A DNA stretch of 64,000 bases from Nostoc sp. UHCC 0870 (GCF_022063185.1 NZ_CP091914.1:183168-247167); one strand, 5' to 3'; counted from the first letter of the stretch, positions 8,548 to 16,528 are shown. The notes: generated by a model not told the origin, from the sequence alone. Numbers and translations are program-made.

Positions 8548-9444
8548 ATGACTTACATTGCAAATAGACTGCAAGCAACCGAAGAACAAACCATTGCCCA
8601 AGCTGAACTCGACTTGCACATCGTAGACCAAGCCAAAGCTGTAGCACCAGAAAAACTGACCACAGTCGAGATTAACTCCCAACATTACGAAATTTACGCA
8701 GGCAAACGACTTATCGCATATATCACCTATGACCAAGGTGAATTTGTCACCCAACGCTGGATAGTTATGGTAAGCGGTGTTGAGGTTTTTCGTTACACCA
8801 CTCTCACCAGATGCCAACGTTACGTTCAATGGCATCATAAGGACGGTACGCTCAATCTACCAGTCTCAGGCGAAACTCAAGAAGTCCCTACCATTTCCGA
8901 AATCTGTTTCTATGATCACGAAGCCTTGGTAAGTGGTGAATTAGTTGCCAGCATTGGCTTTGACTCGGAGAATCACGAAAACTTGTATTGGCGAGTCATG
9001 GTCAACAACATCGAGATTTTCCGCGACTCCACAGCCCCCAGATGCCACAGTTACGTCAAGCAGCATTACCAGCAAGGCACATTACCAGTACAACAGCCAT
9101 TTGCAGAACCCTGCACAACTGGCAATGAAATCATGGCTCAGATTGCCGATGAATGCGAAAAGTACGGGCTGGAATTACTGGACGATGGGGTGTACCGTAA
9201 TGATACAAAACTGGGTGAAGTAGGTTGCACAGATGAACAATGGTGGTTTATCCGAGCCGGAGAATCCCAGGAGAAAGTACCATGTGACTCGGCGATGGAT
9301 GCTGTGTATTGGCTATCGATGGTGGATGCTGTTAAAGCTTTGGATTACGAACAATTGCTAGACCTGCCGTTTGAGATGTTGACGGCTCACGACTGGCAGA
9401 AGCTTTTTGAGTATCAGGCACATTCCGATTTATTAGCAGCGTAA
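8548..9444 (+). CDS. Hypothetical protein with two or three internal repeats, 298 aa
   Basis: The ATG at 8548 is preferred to one 15 bases upstream because GGAG at 8535-8538 is well spaced before it. About residues 35-115 and 115-190 are diverged repeats of one unit: RWIVMVSGVEVFRYTTLTRCQ then YVQWHHKDGTLNLP, against YWRVMVNNIEIFRDSTAPRC then YVKQHYQQGTLPV. A weaker third unit follows (WWFIRAGESQEKVPCDSAMDAVYWL). Each unit seems to be a small beta-beta-alpha module. No catalytic residues or export signal are seen. It heads a plus-strand run of four small genes to 10237. Family unknown. Confidence 0.65.
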   Translation: MTYIANRLQATEEQTIAQAELDLHIVDQAKAVAPEKLTTVEINSQHYEIYAGKRLIAYITYDQGEFVTQRWIVMVSGVEVFRYTTLTRCQRYVQWHHKDGTLNLPVSGETQEVPTISEICFYDHEALVSGELVASIGFDSENHENLYWRVMVNNIEIFRDSTAPRCHSYVKQHYQQGTLPVQQPFAEPCTTGNEIMAQIADECEKYGLELLDDGVYRNDTKLGEVGCTDEQWWFIRAGESQEKVPCDSAMDAVYWLSMVDAVKALDYEQLLDLPFEMLTAHDWQKLFEYQAHSDLLAA

Positions 9445-9522
9445 TTCTGACGCATAGCGATCGCGCTCACCCAACAAAGAGTGATCGCTTCCCCTTACAC
9501 TCTCATCAATCATCAATTCATC

Positions 9523-9840
9523 ATGCAACCCACAATTAGCATACCCAAGGACTGGGACTACCCACGATTCACTCTTGGTCAACTCACAAAGCAAGGACTG
9601 ATCATCGGTATCCAATACTACCCTGCCGATACTTTCCTGGCTCACGAATATGGTCATTCTTGGCGTTATACGGTACTGCCTGACAAGCATTCTGAAGAAG
9701 TCCGCTATTGTTTTGACGACCACATTCAACAGTTTTCTCTGGCAGAACTACAGGAACAGCTACAGGCGAAGATTCAAGAGCATCAGCAGCAAATCACACT
9801 ACTGCAAGCGCAATTGATGGAGGGATTGGGCGATGCGTAG
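9523..9840 (+). CDS. Hypothetical protein, 105 aa
   Basis: Start chosen at ATG 9523 (MQPTISIPKDWDYPRF), because the upstream GTG extension reads as non-coding sequence. A small beta-rich N-domain (YPRFTLGQLTKQGLIIGIQYY, SWRYTVLPDKHSEEVRYCFD) is followed by a coiled-coil tail (LAELQEQLQAKIQEHQQQI). It overlaps the next gene by 8 bases, so the two are probably co-translated. Proteins of this layout are common as unnamed genes on cyanobacterial plasmids; function unknown. Confidence 0.6.
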   Translation: MQPTISIPKDWDYPRFTLGQLTKQGLIIGIQYYPADTFLAHEYGHSWRYTVLPDKHSEEVRYCFDDHIQQFSLAELQEQLQAKIQEHQQQITLLQAQLMEGLGDA

Positions 9841-10021
9841 AAATCACTCGGAAATCACAGCTAGCCAACTTTTGCACTCGCTACGACGCATGGGCGGTTT
9901 AGTTCCCTTGCACAGCGTTAGGTCTTCTCAAGCGGTGATCCAGGCATTACTGGATCGGGAATTAGTGCGGGTAACAAATACTGGGTGCGGATTTTTCTTA
10001 CAGGTCACGGAGGAGAAATAA
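9833..10021 (+). CDS. Small hypothetical protein, 62 aa, helical
   Basis: MRRNHSEITASQLLHSLRRMG and HSVRSSQAVIQALLDREL suggest a small winged-helix or helical DNA-binding fold, with a short beta hairpin at the end (LVRVTNTGCGFFLQV). It overlaps the upstream gene by 8 bases and is followed directly by the next gene, which makes a tight operon. The DNA-binding idea is inference. Confidence 0.5.
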   Translation: MRRNHSEITASQLLHSLRRMGGLVPLHSVRSSQAVIQALLDRELVRVTNTGCGFFLQVTEEK

Positions 10022-10237
10022 ATGCAAGCAATCGAAATGTTGCAACAGTTTAACGAGTGTTATGTGAAGATTCAGGCGATCGCGCAATCAAAGGAATGGT
10101 TGGAACTAGCGAATCGGCAGGACGTTGACCCAGATATGAAGACGCATTTAGGCGATGTGCTGCATTATCTGGGTGAGGCTATGAGTTGTATTGAGCCGTT
10201 TGTTGAGGTTAGGGTAACTCAAAACCAAGTATCCTAA
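10022..10237 (+). CDS. Small hypothetical protein, 71 aa
   Basis: A mostly helical protein (MLQQFNECYVKIQAIAQSKEW, MKTHLGDVLHYLGEAMSCIE). It starts immediately after the TAA of the preceding gene, preceded by GGAGGAG, a strong ribosome binding site. Last gene of the 8548-10237 run. Not recognised. Confidence 0.5.
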   Translation: MQAIEMLQQFNECYVKIQAIAQSKEWLELANRQDVDPDMKTHLGDVLHYLGEAMSCIEPFVEVRVTQNQVS

Positions 10238-10238
10238 G

Positions 10239-10460
10239 TTACTCCTGAGCTTGCTGCTGTTGCAATTGTTGCACTTCTTCTACTGGTAAGCCAGTCAATC
10301 TAGCGATCGCATCAACAGTCATGCCCTCGGCTAACAGGTTGAGAGCGATTTCACGGGCTTTTTTGTTACTTCCTTGTTCTTCAGCTTCATTTTGAATCAT
10401 CTGGTAAATGACCGACTCACGCATGATGTCTCTCCTAAATAAGCCAGTTAAATATGCAAG
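10239..10460 (-). pseudogene. C-terminal remnant of an Rpn-type (PD-(D/E)XK) recombination-promoting nuclease
   Basis: The frame reads LTGLFRRDIMRESVIYQM, then AREIALNLLAEGMTVDAIA and RLTGLPVEEVQQLQQQ. This is the characteristic tail of the large cyanobacterial Rpn/transposase-like nuclease family. The nuclease core is missing: an in-frame TAG lies just upstream of the LAYLTG part. It could still be translated from the ATG at 10424 as a 61-aa peptide. A second, similar remnant lies at 11419-11661. Confidence 0.65.
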
Positions 10461-10471
10461 CTAGATGTTTT

Positions 10472-10867
10472 TCAGCTTACTCTCTGCCTTTCTGCGATTC
10501 GATCTTCGTTATTCATTCGCAGCAGATAAACTGTAGTACGACCATTTGCCGTCAATCCCACGATGGCTAGTTCCGAAAAAGTGAAGTGTTCAGACCATTG
10601 TTGACTACGAGGATTATATAAAAAACTGAAAGCACCTGTTTGGGGATCAAAAGAGCCTAAATCCGTACCTTTGTGACGATTACAACGCCAGCAAGTAAGT
10701 GCTAAGTTTTCTGCATCTGTCTTGCCACCATGCTTTTCAGCAATAATATGGTCGATTTCATGTGGGAAGAACGCTACTTTAGTCGGTAGCAAGCAATACT
10801 CACATTTGTAATTAGCTCGTTCTTCTACTAAGCGACGCAGCGCAACTGGAATATAACTTAAACTCAC
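10472..10867 (-). CDS. HNH endonuclease, 131 aa
   Basis: Clear HNH domain: the first zinc-type pair KCEYC (about residues 18-22), the catalytic EIDHIIAEKHGG (His-40 region), ENLALTCWRCNRHKG with the second CxxC, and a C-terminal beta hairpin (RTTVYLLRMNNEDR). Such proteins nick or cut DNA in many roles, including toxins and homing or restriction. It overlaps the upstream gene at 10864 by 4 bases (ATGA), a tight pair that is often seen in cyanobacteria. Whether the pair acts as toxin and antitoxin is not shown by the sequence. Confidence 0.85.
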   Translation of the reverse strand: MSLSYIPVALRRLVEERANYKCEYCLLPTKVAFFPHEIDHIIAEKHGGKTDAENLALTCWRCNRHKGTDLGSFDPQTGAFSFLYNPRSQQWSEHFTFSELAIVGLTANGRTTVYLLRMNNEDRIAERQRVS

Positions 10868-11211
10868 GATTGACTGCCTAAATAAGCTAAATTACCCGTT
10901 TTAATCATGACCATCAAATGCTCAATCTTCTCGTACTCATCTAGTTCTTTTAATTCAACAGGTGTGAGTTCCCCAGCCTTAGAGCGTGTTACTAAAGTAC
11001 GTAATCGCTCTTGCATTTGTGGAGTTGGCTGAAATTGTTCAATTTGTTCAGGAGTAGGGTTGCTTGATAGAAAGTCGAGAATATATCGATAAATTTCTGC
11101 GGGGATTGCTGGTTGTTGCAAACTTAAAGCCAGTAGCTCCGGTAAGCGATCGCCAACTTGTGCTAGTTGTTGAGATAATTCTTCGGATACTTCTAGGGTA
11201 ATTTTTGGCAT
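10864..11211 (-). CDS. Partner protein of the HNH endonuclease, 115 aa
   Basis: Starts at MPKITLEVSEELSQQLAQVG (ATG 11211; a start 18 bases earlier is less likely). The N-terminus looks like a short beta strand plus helix, as in antitoxin-type DNA-binding proteins. The rest is helical, ending in LTPVELKELDEYEKIEHLMVM, a motif frequent in cyanobacterial proteins paired with toxins or HNH nucleases. The 4-base overlap with the HNH gene indicates translational coupling. The antitoxin role is inference. Confidence 0.6.
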   Translation of the reverse strand: MPKITLEVSEELSQQLAQVGDRLPELLALSLQQPAIPAEIYRYILDFLSSNPTPEQIEQFQPTPQMQERLRTLVTRSKAGELTPVELKELDEYEKIEHLMVMIKTGNLAYLGSQS

Positions 11212-11418
11212 ATAGCAGTTGGCTGACAATATGGAGTTAGTTAGTTGAACTAGGGTCTATCAAATTACTCAACAACTTAACATACTCCCACCATACTACT
11301 TTTCCACGCTAGGTTATTTACTACACTACTTTCTTAATCTTTCTCAATTCCAGTTGCTCTCCTTTTTTGTTACCGATTCACGCATGGTAATCCTTTGATA
11401 GAACAAGAAGTGTATTGC

Positions 11419-11661
11419 TTATTCGGATTGCTCAACGTCTGTCGTAACCAAGCTTTGCACCTGTTCGATTGTTAATCCAGTGACTTTAGCCACCATTTCG
11501 ACAGGCATATTTTCTTTTAGGAGGTTAACAGCAACAAGACGAACACCTTCCTCAATACCCTCAGTCTTAATTGATTTATAAATGACTGACTCGCGCATAA
11601 TGTCCTTCCTGAATAAACGCTCAATCGCTTCTTCTTCCAATACTAACCCAGCAAACCAATT
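11419..11661 (-). pseudogene. Second C-terminal remnant of an Rpn-type nuclease
   Basis: The minus strand reads WFAGLVLEEEAIERLFRKD, then IMRESVIYKSIKTEGIEEG and KVTGLTIEQVQSLV: the tail of the Rpn/PD-(D/E)XK family, with the catalytic domain absent. The reading frame merges upstream into the repeat DNA at 11662-11738. An ATG at 11640 could start a 73-aa peptide. It is similar to, but clearly diverged from, the remnant at 10239, so it is not a recent duplication. Confidence 0.65.
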
Positions 11662-11700
11662 CGCAATGACGCTCGATGACTCGCTACCGCTACGCTAACG

Positions 11701-11738
11701 CAATGGACTAACGTCCCGCTCCGCTAACGCAATTCGCA
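11701..11738. repeat. 38-bp inverted repeat, left arm
   Basis: Begins CAATGGACTAACGTCCCG and ends AACGCAATTCGCA. It is the exact reverse complement of 12135-12172. The pair brackets the four-helix-bundle gene. Related pieces (CGCTCCGCTAACGCAATTCG) recur near 62254. Confidence 0.8.
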
Positions 11739-11761
11739 GTTATTAAGTAGGAGTAAAAAGC

Positions 11762-12133
11762 ATGAATCAAAATATTAGTATTGCTGATAGAACAAAAGCC
11801 TTGGCAATCAGAATAGTTAAAGCTTGTACTTTCTTAAATGAAAAACCTGGAGTTTGCCGAACATTATCAAACCAATTACTACGTAGTGGTACTTCCATTG
11901 GTGCTAACGTTAGAGAAGCCCAATCTGCTCAATCCGATAAAGATTTTCTTAACAAATTAGAGATTGCACTTAAAGAAGAAAGAGAAACTGAATATTGGTT
12001 AGAAATATTAATAGAAGCAGAATTGGTTGACAAAACTAAGTTTGATTTTCTGCTTCAAGAAACCAGAGAATTTGGAAAAATCTTAGTTACATCTACTAGA
12101 AAAATCAAGGATAAAATCAACAAACTAAATTAA
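11762..12133 (+). CDS. Four-helix-bundle protein (23S rRNA intervening-sequence protein type)
   Basis: The sequence fits the TIGR02436-like four-helix bundle family: ADRTKALAIRIVKACTFLN, the conserved LSNQLLRSGTSIGANVREA block (about residues 38-57) and EIALKEERETEYWLEIL. About 123 residues, the usual family length. These proteins are encoded in rRNA intervening sequences and in many mobile or variable loci; their function is unknown. A good ribosome binding site (AGGAG, 11749-11753) precedes the ATG. The gene is bracketed by perfect 38-bp inverted repeats, as if it were cargo of a small mobile unit. Confidence 0.85.
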   Translation: MNQNISIADRTKALAIRIVKACTFLNEKPGVCRTLSNQLLRSGTSIGANVREAQSAQSDKDFLNKLEIALKEERETEYWLEILIEAELVDKTKFDFLLQETREFGKILVTSTRKIKDKINKLN

Positions 12134-12134
12134 T

Positions 12135-12172
12135 TGCGAATTGCGTTAGCGGAGCGGGACGTTAGTCCATTG
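12135..12172. repeat. 38-bp inverted repeat, right arm
   Basis: Begins TGCGAATTGCGTTAGCGG, immediately after the stop of the four-helix-bundle gene, and is the exact reverse complement of 11701-11738. Confidence 0.8.
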
Positions 12173-12259
12173 CGAATTGATTATGGCTGATAACCTTAAG
12201 AATTTATCTAGTAAAGAATAGCTGCGCTAAAAATCATTGAGAAATTGGAAATACTTCAC

Positions 12260-12520
12260 ATGGAAATCAAAACCATCTCCGTAACCTATCAGCGCAAGTT
12301 TAACTTAGGTGATTACGAATCTGTAGAAGTGGGTTGTTCTTTGTGGGGGCAGATAGACCCAGAAGAAGACGCTGAAGGTGCAACACAATTTCTATTTGAA
12401 CAAGCAAAAGAATCAGTAAAAAAAGCAGCAATGCCACTGCTGAAAGCATCTCAATACCAGATGAATAAATACAAACAATCTGCAAAGCAGATAAATAATG
12501 ATAATTTGGAGAATTTCTAA
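12260..12520 (+). CDS. Hypothetical protein, 86 aa
   Basis: ATG 12260 is preferred to an upstream TTG. The N-terminal half reads as beta strands (EIKTISVTYQRKFNLGDYES and VEVGCSLWGQID), the C-terminal half as a lysine-rich helix (FEQAKESVKKAAMPLLKASQ). It overlaps the next gene by one base (TAATG), so the two are translationally coupled. The beta-then-helix pattern recalls small DNA-modifying or single-strand-binding helpers, but I cannot name it. Confidence 0.6.
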   Translation: MEIKTISVTYQRKFNLGDYESVEVGCSLWGQIDPEEDAEGATQFLFEQAKESVKKAAMPLLKASQYQMNKYKQSAKQINNDNLENF

Positions 12521-13371
12521 TGGGTGAAATTAAGTTGGGTTTAGGGAATCCACCATTGCCGATTTATCTGTATGTAGATAAAGAAGTGGCTGATAACTAT
12601 ACTTATGCTTGGCATCATTATGACCCTCAACAAGACAAAAAGACTCTTGTCGCAGACAGAGCATTAACCGGATATATCAGTGAGATAAAACTGACCAGTA
12701 AGGATTTCAAGGGGAAAGAAAACTTGAAATTGGATATTGTTGTTCTTGCGGATGAGCTATATGTTATTAGAAGTGGGATTGAGACTATTTTCACTAAGTC
12801 CTTTCTACTGGCAGCATCTCTCATAGAGGACTACAACAAGCCACTGACAATCGTTGCAAATCCTGGTGATGAAAAGGTAGTCTTTTGTAGTATCTTTAAT
12901 CCCCAAATAAGACAAAGAATCCGCTACCAATGGGATGCAAATGCTGATTTTGCTGGCATGATTGAACGCATTCAAATAAGACTATCAACTAATCCAAAGT
13001 ATGAATTGGAAGAAGAAGTCTCTTCCACAGCATCACCCTCAATCAACCCAAAATCTGCGGAGGTACATCCCCAAGATTTGCGGGTGAAACAAGTCCGCAC
13101 TCTGATGGATTATCCGATTGATTTAATTCGGGAGTGGCTTCAATTTCAGGATGCAAAATTCCCCAGTCAACTTCCCGCAAGCAAGGTTGATCAACTAGTG
13201 AAAACCATTTGCTTGGCTTGGGCGGCGGATAAAGCTGACCCTTACCGTGCTGAAACTTCTTATGAGCAGCAGGTGTTGGGTGCTGTTGCATCTGGAACTG
13301 ATGAAATACAAGCTATTGAGGGATGGATGAATTATGTTGCAGGCTTGATAACTCCTGTCAGTTCTCGGTAG
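12520..13371 (+). CDS. Hypothetical protein, 283 aa, possible nucleic-acid-binding N-domain
   Basis: The N-terminal 165 residues look beta-rich (IKLGLGNPPLPIYLYVDKEV, GYISEIKLTSKDFKGKENLK, YVIRSGIETIFTKSFL). A linker follows, and then a helical C-terminal domain (VKQVRTLMDYPIDLIREWLQ, QLVKTICLAWAADK, GWMNYVAGLI). It is coupled to the 86-aa gene and ends at a strong terminator (13378-13411). A position near a DEDDh exonuclease would suit a DNA-metabolism role, but this is inference and no known motif is visible. Confidence 0.6.
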   Translation: MGEIKLGLGNPPLPIYLYVDKEVADNYTYAWHHYDPQQDKKTLVADRALTGYISEIKLTSKDFKGKENLKLDIVVLADELYVIRSGIETIFTKSFLLAASLIEDYNKPLTIVANPGDEKVVFCSIFNPQIRQRIRYQWDANADFAGMIERIQIRLSTNPKYELEEEVSSTASPSINPKSAEVHPQDLRVKQVRTLMDYPIDLIREWLQFQDAKFPSQLPASKVDQLVKTICLAWAADKADPYRAETSYEQQVLGAVASGTDEIQAIEGWMNYVAGLITPVSSR

Positions 13372-13377
13372 ATATTT

Positions 13378-13411
13378 AAAATAAGCAGCTTTTAGAGGCT
13401 GCTTATTTTTT
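13378..13411 (+). terminator. Rho-independent terminator
   Basis: A 12-bp perfect stem (AAAATAAGCAGC / GCTGCTTATTTT) with an 8-base loop, followed by T residues, directly after the 283-aa gene. Confidence 0.85.
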
Positions 13412-13422
13412 GAAGGAGGCAC

Positions 13423-14115
13423 ATGAAGCTACTAATAATAGACACCGAAACCGCAGATACCGAAAACACTCTGTGCGAAATCGCCGCCACACTGTATGAA
13501 GTTGGCGAATATTCGGGAGCGATCGCCAGCATCTCTACTTTGATTCCAGTCGATTCCAACAACGCTCAAGCTATCAACGGAATTGCGCCGCCACTAACCC
13601 AAGCTGCACATCCTATATACAAAAGCGCACTAGCTTTTTTGAGAGAGATGGCGGATATCACTGACTATGCGGTGGCTTTTAATGCGGAGTTCGATTTTGG
13701 CGTGGTTAATCAATTCCTTCCTGATTTGATTTCAGTCCCCTGGCTGTGTGCAATGAGGGATTTTGATTGGGGATACCACAGTATTAATTCGCACGGTGGT
13801 TACAAGCTGACTGACCTCGCCCTTTGGCTGGGGATTGGTATCAGCACTGTCCACCGGGCTGGGGACGATGTGCGGTTGTTGGTCGAGTGTTTGAATCGTC
13901 ACAAAAACTTACGACAGTTGATTGAGGATGCGATCGCTTTATCTCAATCTCCGATGCTAGAAATCAAAGCCCTGGTCACTTACGAGGATCGCCACAAAGC
14001 AAGCAAGGCTAAGTTTGCTTGGGATGGAGATCGCAAAATTTGGTACAAATCAATCCGTGAATGCCTTTTGGATGATTTTGTGAAAACGCTGGATTTTGAT
14101 GTGAGCGTTGTTTGA
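13423..14115 (+). CDS. DEDDh-type 3'-5' exonuclease (DnaQ/RNase T fold), 230 aa
   Basis: Three exonuclease motifs are readable: ExoI at LLIIDTETADTENT (Asp7, Glu9), ExoII at AVAFNAEFDFGVV (Asp near 92) and ExoIIIe at TVHRAGDDVRLLVE, with His and Asp near residue 150. A C-terminal add-on, KASKAKFAWDGDRKIWYKSI, is the short basic module often attached to phage and plasmid exonucleases. A strong ribosome binding site (GAAGGAGG) lies 3-10 bases before the ATG. Likely role: proofreading or processing of single-stranded DNA or RNA ends on the plasmid. The specific substrate is not readable. Confidence 0.85.
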   Translation: MKLLIIDTETADTENTLCEIAATLYEVGEYSGAIASISTLIPVDSNNAQAINGIAPPLTQAAHPIYKSALAFLREMADITDYAVAFNAEFDFGVVNQFLPDLISVPWLCAMRDFDWGYHSINSHGGYKLTDLALWLGIGISTVHRAGDDVRLLVECLNRHKNLRQLIEDAIALSQSPMLEIKALVTYEDRHKASKAKFAWDGDRKIWYKSIRECLLDDFVKTLDFDVSVV

Positions 14116-14185
14116 GCCGGGTGAAAACAGTAGGTCGTTATTGTGATTTCTGTGGGTAATGATGAAATAAATAAGGAGGTAACAA

Positions 14186-14458
14186 ATGCACTCAGAATTT
14201 TTTGGAAAAACAGTGATAGGTATTCCCTATGAGCAATGGCAACGTATGTTGGTGAATCGATTTTATGTGGTGCAGTTGATCAACTTAGAAACCAATAAAA
14301 GAGAAGTTCACATTTTATCTAATTCTGCCCTCAAAACTTACTTTCCTCGTCATTGGAAGGAGTTAACAACAAAGTTAGGAGAAAAGTCTACATGGTTTCC
14401 TGTTAAAAGGCGTAAAAATTACGTAATCACAACAACAGTATTAGAAAGTTGTGGCTAA
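14186..14458 (+). CDS. Hypothetical protein, 90 aa
   Basis: A small basic beta-rich protein (VIGIPYEQWQRMLVNRFYVV, STWFPVKRRKNYVITTTV). A clear ribosome binding site (AAGGAGGT) precedes the ATG, which supports a real gene. It is followed by a terminator at 14484. Not recognised. Confidence 0.6.
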   Translation: MHSEFFGKTVIGIPYEQWQRMLVNRFYVVQLINLETNKREVHILSNSALKTYFPRHWKELTTKLGEKSTWFPVKRRKNYVITTTVLESCG

Positions 14459-14483
14459 TTCACTGAACTTATTAACTTATTCC

Positions 14484-14520
14484 CAAAAGCAGTTTTATAC
14501 TGTCTTTTTTTTCTTTTTTT
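14484..14520 (+). terminator. Rho-independent terminator
   Basis: AAAAGCAGT, a short loop, then ACTGTCTTTT and a long T-rich tract, 26 bases after the 90-aa gene. Confidence 0.75.
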
Positions 14521-14534
14521 AATACCTAAAACTA

Positions 14535-14885
14535 ATGAACAAAATTACCCACCAACTGACCGAAACAGAACATTTAGAACGAATTCAAAAAATTGAAATA
14601 ATCACCCGTAGGCGACGCACAATGAAGCGAAAAATGCACAGGTCACTGAACCAAACTCTGACAAAGTTTGCGCTTTATTCGATTGTGACCACTGGGTTTT
14701 TGGGAGTAGCAGCAATGGGTTGCTGGGGATTAGAGATTATCGCTGCTAATTCCAATTCTACGAGTATTAGTCAATACCAGTGGCAGGCACGAAAGAATGT
14801 TTGTTTGGGTGGGATGTTGGTAGGTTTATCGGGGTTTTTGGGTAGTGCGCTGTTGGGTGCTTGTGTGGGTTTTGATGAGAATTAG
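14535..14885 (+). CDS. Small membrane protein, 116 aa
   Basis: A basic, cytoplasmic-type N-terminus (RRRRTMKRKMHRSLNQTLTK) followed by two hydrophobic segments, ALYSIVTTGFLGVAAMGCWG and CLGGMLVGLSGFLGSALLGA, joined by a short polar loop. A two-pass inner-membrane protein with the N-terminus inside by the positive-inside rule. No family recognised, and no obvious upstream ribosome binding site. Confidence 0.6.
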   Translation: MNKITHQLTETEHLERIQKIEIITRRRRTMKRKMHRSLNQTLTKFALYSIVTTGFLGVAAMGCWGLEIIAANSNSTSISQYQWQARKNVCLGGMLVGLSGFLGSALLGACVGFDEN

Positions 14886-14959
14886 TTAGGAGGATTACTA
14901 CCATTGCGCTCGCGGAGGTATTGCAAAATCTGATTTACTTTCCTCTGGTGACGGTTCGA

Positions 14960-15487
14960 TCATGCCGATAATTTTTCACCAATCGCTTGATGAATGATTT
15001 GCTGCTTAAGCGAATCTGCGGCTACTACGGCAATAGTTTCCCAATCTTGAGGAGTCAATAAAATTTCTAACGATTCACGTAATACTTCTCGGTTAGAGAT
15101 GAACTCTTCGCCATAAAGCTCATCTCTTCCTAAAATCATTACAATATGTTGTCTTACTTTTGGTGTAGGCAACCTTAATTTTTCAAGTATTCTCTCTCTT
15201 GCAGTTTTAACGGCTATTTTTGTAGCTGTACCTAAATTCCAGTCATTAATTAGCAACCGGACTTCTTTATTCAGAGAGATACGTAATGTTGTTAAACGCC
15301 CCAAAAGTTCACCCGTTAGCATGAGGTCGCCAAATGCACTTCCCCAATTTAATCCAGCACCAATATTACCGCCAACAAGCTCTTCAGACTCCACAGCTTG
15401 CCGTAACCAAGTTTCATCAAGTAATAAATCCATTGGGTTGTTTTGACCAGGGTGATCATGATTCTTATTAAATTCGTGCTGATTCAT
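14960..15487 (-). CDS. Hypothetical protein, 175 aa, downstream of the GNAT gene
   Basis: A helical soluble protein (WLRQAVESEELVGGNIGAGL, MLTGELLGRLTTLRISLNKE, SLEILLTPQDWETIAVVAAD). The ATG follows the TAA of the acetyltransferase gene directly, so they share a message. Part of a three-gene minus-strand cassette (118-aa protein, GNAT, this). Family and function unknown. Confidence 0.6.
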   Translation of the reverse strand: MNQHEFNKNHDHPGQNNPMDLLLDETWLRQAVESEELVGGNIGAGLNWGSAFGDLMLTGELLGRLTTLRISLNKEVRLLINDWNLGTATKIAVKTARERILEKLRLPTPKVRQHIVMILGRDELYGEEFISNREVLRESLEILLTPQDWETIAVVAADSLKQQIIHQAIGEKLSA

Positions 15488-16054
15488 TTACCTAACACCT
15501 GATTCAGAAGAACGCCAAATCCCATACTCAAAGTAAACTAAATCGTCATAATCTTCATCTTCACCCAAGTCCATCATGCCTTGGCGATCGTAAAATTTTT
15601 CTACCCCTGGTAGTGAGTGTAAACCCACTCTACCCTCAAAACCCAGTTCTAGACTACGGGTTCTAGCAAAGTTTAGTAAAGCAGTGCCAACACCTTTATA
15701 CGTTGGTGGACGTTGGATCATTTCACGATTCCAAGGTGCAGAGGCAATGCCATCAACATAAACTAACCGTTCACCCTCTGCCAAGCGTGAACCGTGCAGT
15801 TGAGTTTCGATGATCATCAAACCTTGGGTTTCATTTTCGTACTCGACAGCATAACCTTCCCGATTGGGTTGTCTGCTGATGACAAACTGGAGCTTAAATT
15901 CCCAATCCCAAAACTTATCCTCTTGCCCGAATAATCGTAACTTTTCTTCCCACTGTAAGGTGTAATCGTCGGCGTGTTTTTGTGTTAGCTCCACTACATC
16001 TGCTTCCACGGTCATGCTATCTCGACCGCGAATTAGCTTTACGGTTGTTGGCAT
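15488..16054 (-). CDS. GNAT-family acetyltransferase, 188 aa
   Basis: The acetyl-CoA-binding stretch is clear at about residues 118-150: YKGVGTALLNFARTRSLELG, corresponding to the family's R/Q-x-x-G-x-G/A loop and following helix, then GRVGLHSLPGVEKFYDRQGM, the usual motif B with FYDRQGM. The N-terminal 90 residues form the beta-rich half. The substrate is unknown. Because it is encoded between two small unknown genes on a plasmid, a modification or toxin-like role is possible, but it has no features specific to known GNAT toxins. Confidence 0.8.
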   Translation of the reverse strand: MPTTVKLIRGRDSMTVEADVVELTQKHADDYTLQWEEKLRLFGQEDKFWDWEFKLQFVISRQPNREGYAVEYENETQGLMIIETQLHGSRLAEGERLVYVDGIASAPWNREMIQRPPTYKGVGTALLNFARTRSLELGFEGRVGLHSLPGVEKFYDRQGMMDLGEDEDYDDLVYFEYGIWRSSESGVR

Positions 16055-16084
16055 GACAATTAATTTTAATTTTGCAAAATAATT

Positions 16085-16423
16085 TTAATCGATTTGTTCA
16101 TTTTCTCCTTCTGGGAACTCAATTTCACCATCCTCCATCAAACAACTCCAATCAATGCCATCAACATCAATGGATTCATCATATCCATCAGCTTTAAGTA
16201 TTTGTTTGATTAATTCCTCTACGGGAATTTTGAGTATAGCTGCTTCTTGCCGCAAGTCTCTACAGACTTCAGAGAAGTTATCTGCGTTTGATACCCGATC
16301 AATTAAAATTGCTTCGGCCATACGAGTCTTAGAAACACCTCTAGTATGTCCCCACAGAGACAAACGAATTTCTTTGACGATAGGAAGATTGACCGGGAAT
16401 CGGCGATCGCGTTTTCTGACCAT
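16085..16423 (-). CDS. Small protein with possible ribbon-helix-helix N-terminus, 112 aa
   Basis: Start taken at MVRKRDRRFPVNLP (ATG 16423). LPIVKEIRLSLWGHTRGVSK and TRMAEAILIDRVSN resemble a strand-helix-helix DNA-binding unit. The C-terminal third is very acidic (DGIDWSCLMEDGEIEFPEGE). It lies 30 bases upstream of the GNAT gene on the same strand. An antitoxin or regulator of the acetyltransferase cassette is possible. This is inference; no name can be given. Confidence 0.5.
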   Translation of the reverse strand: MVRKRDRRFPVNLPIVKEIRLSLWGHTRGVSKTRMAEAILIDRVSNADNFSEVCRDLRQEAAILKIPVEELIKQILKADGYDESIDVDGIDWSCLMEDGEIEFPEGENEQID

Positions 16424-16528
16424 GTGGAATTTATATAACAATACTTCCTAATTTTATCGGTTATTGGACACCATTTAGTATCTATTTAGGTTATTTTATG
16501 AATCTAAATGGTACAAATAAAGGAACGC

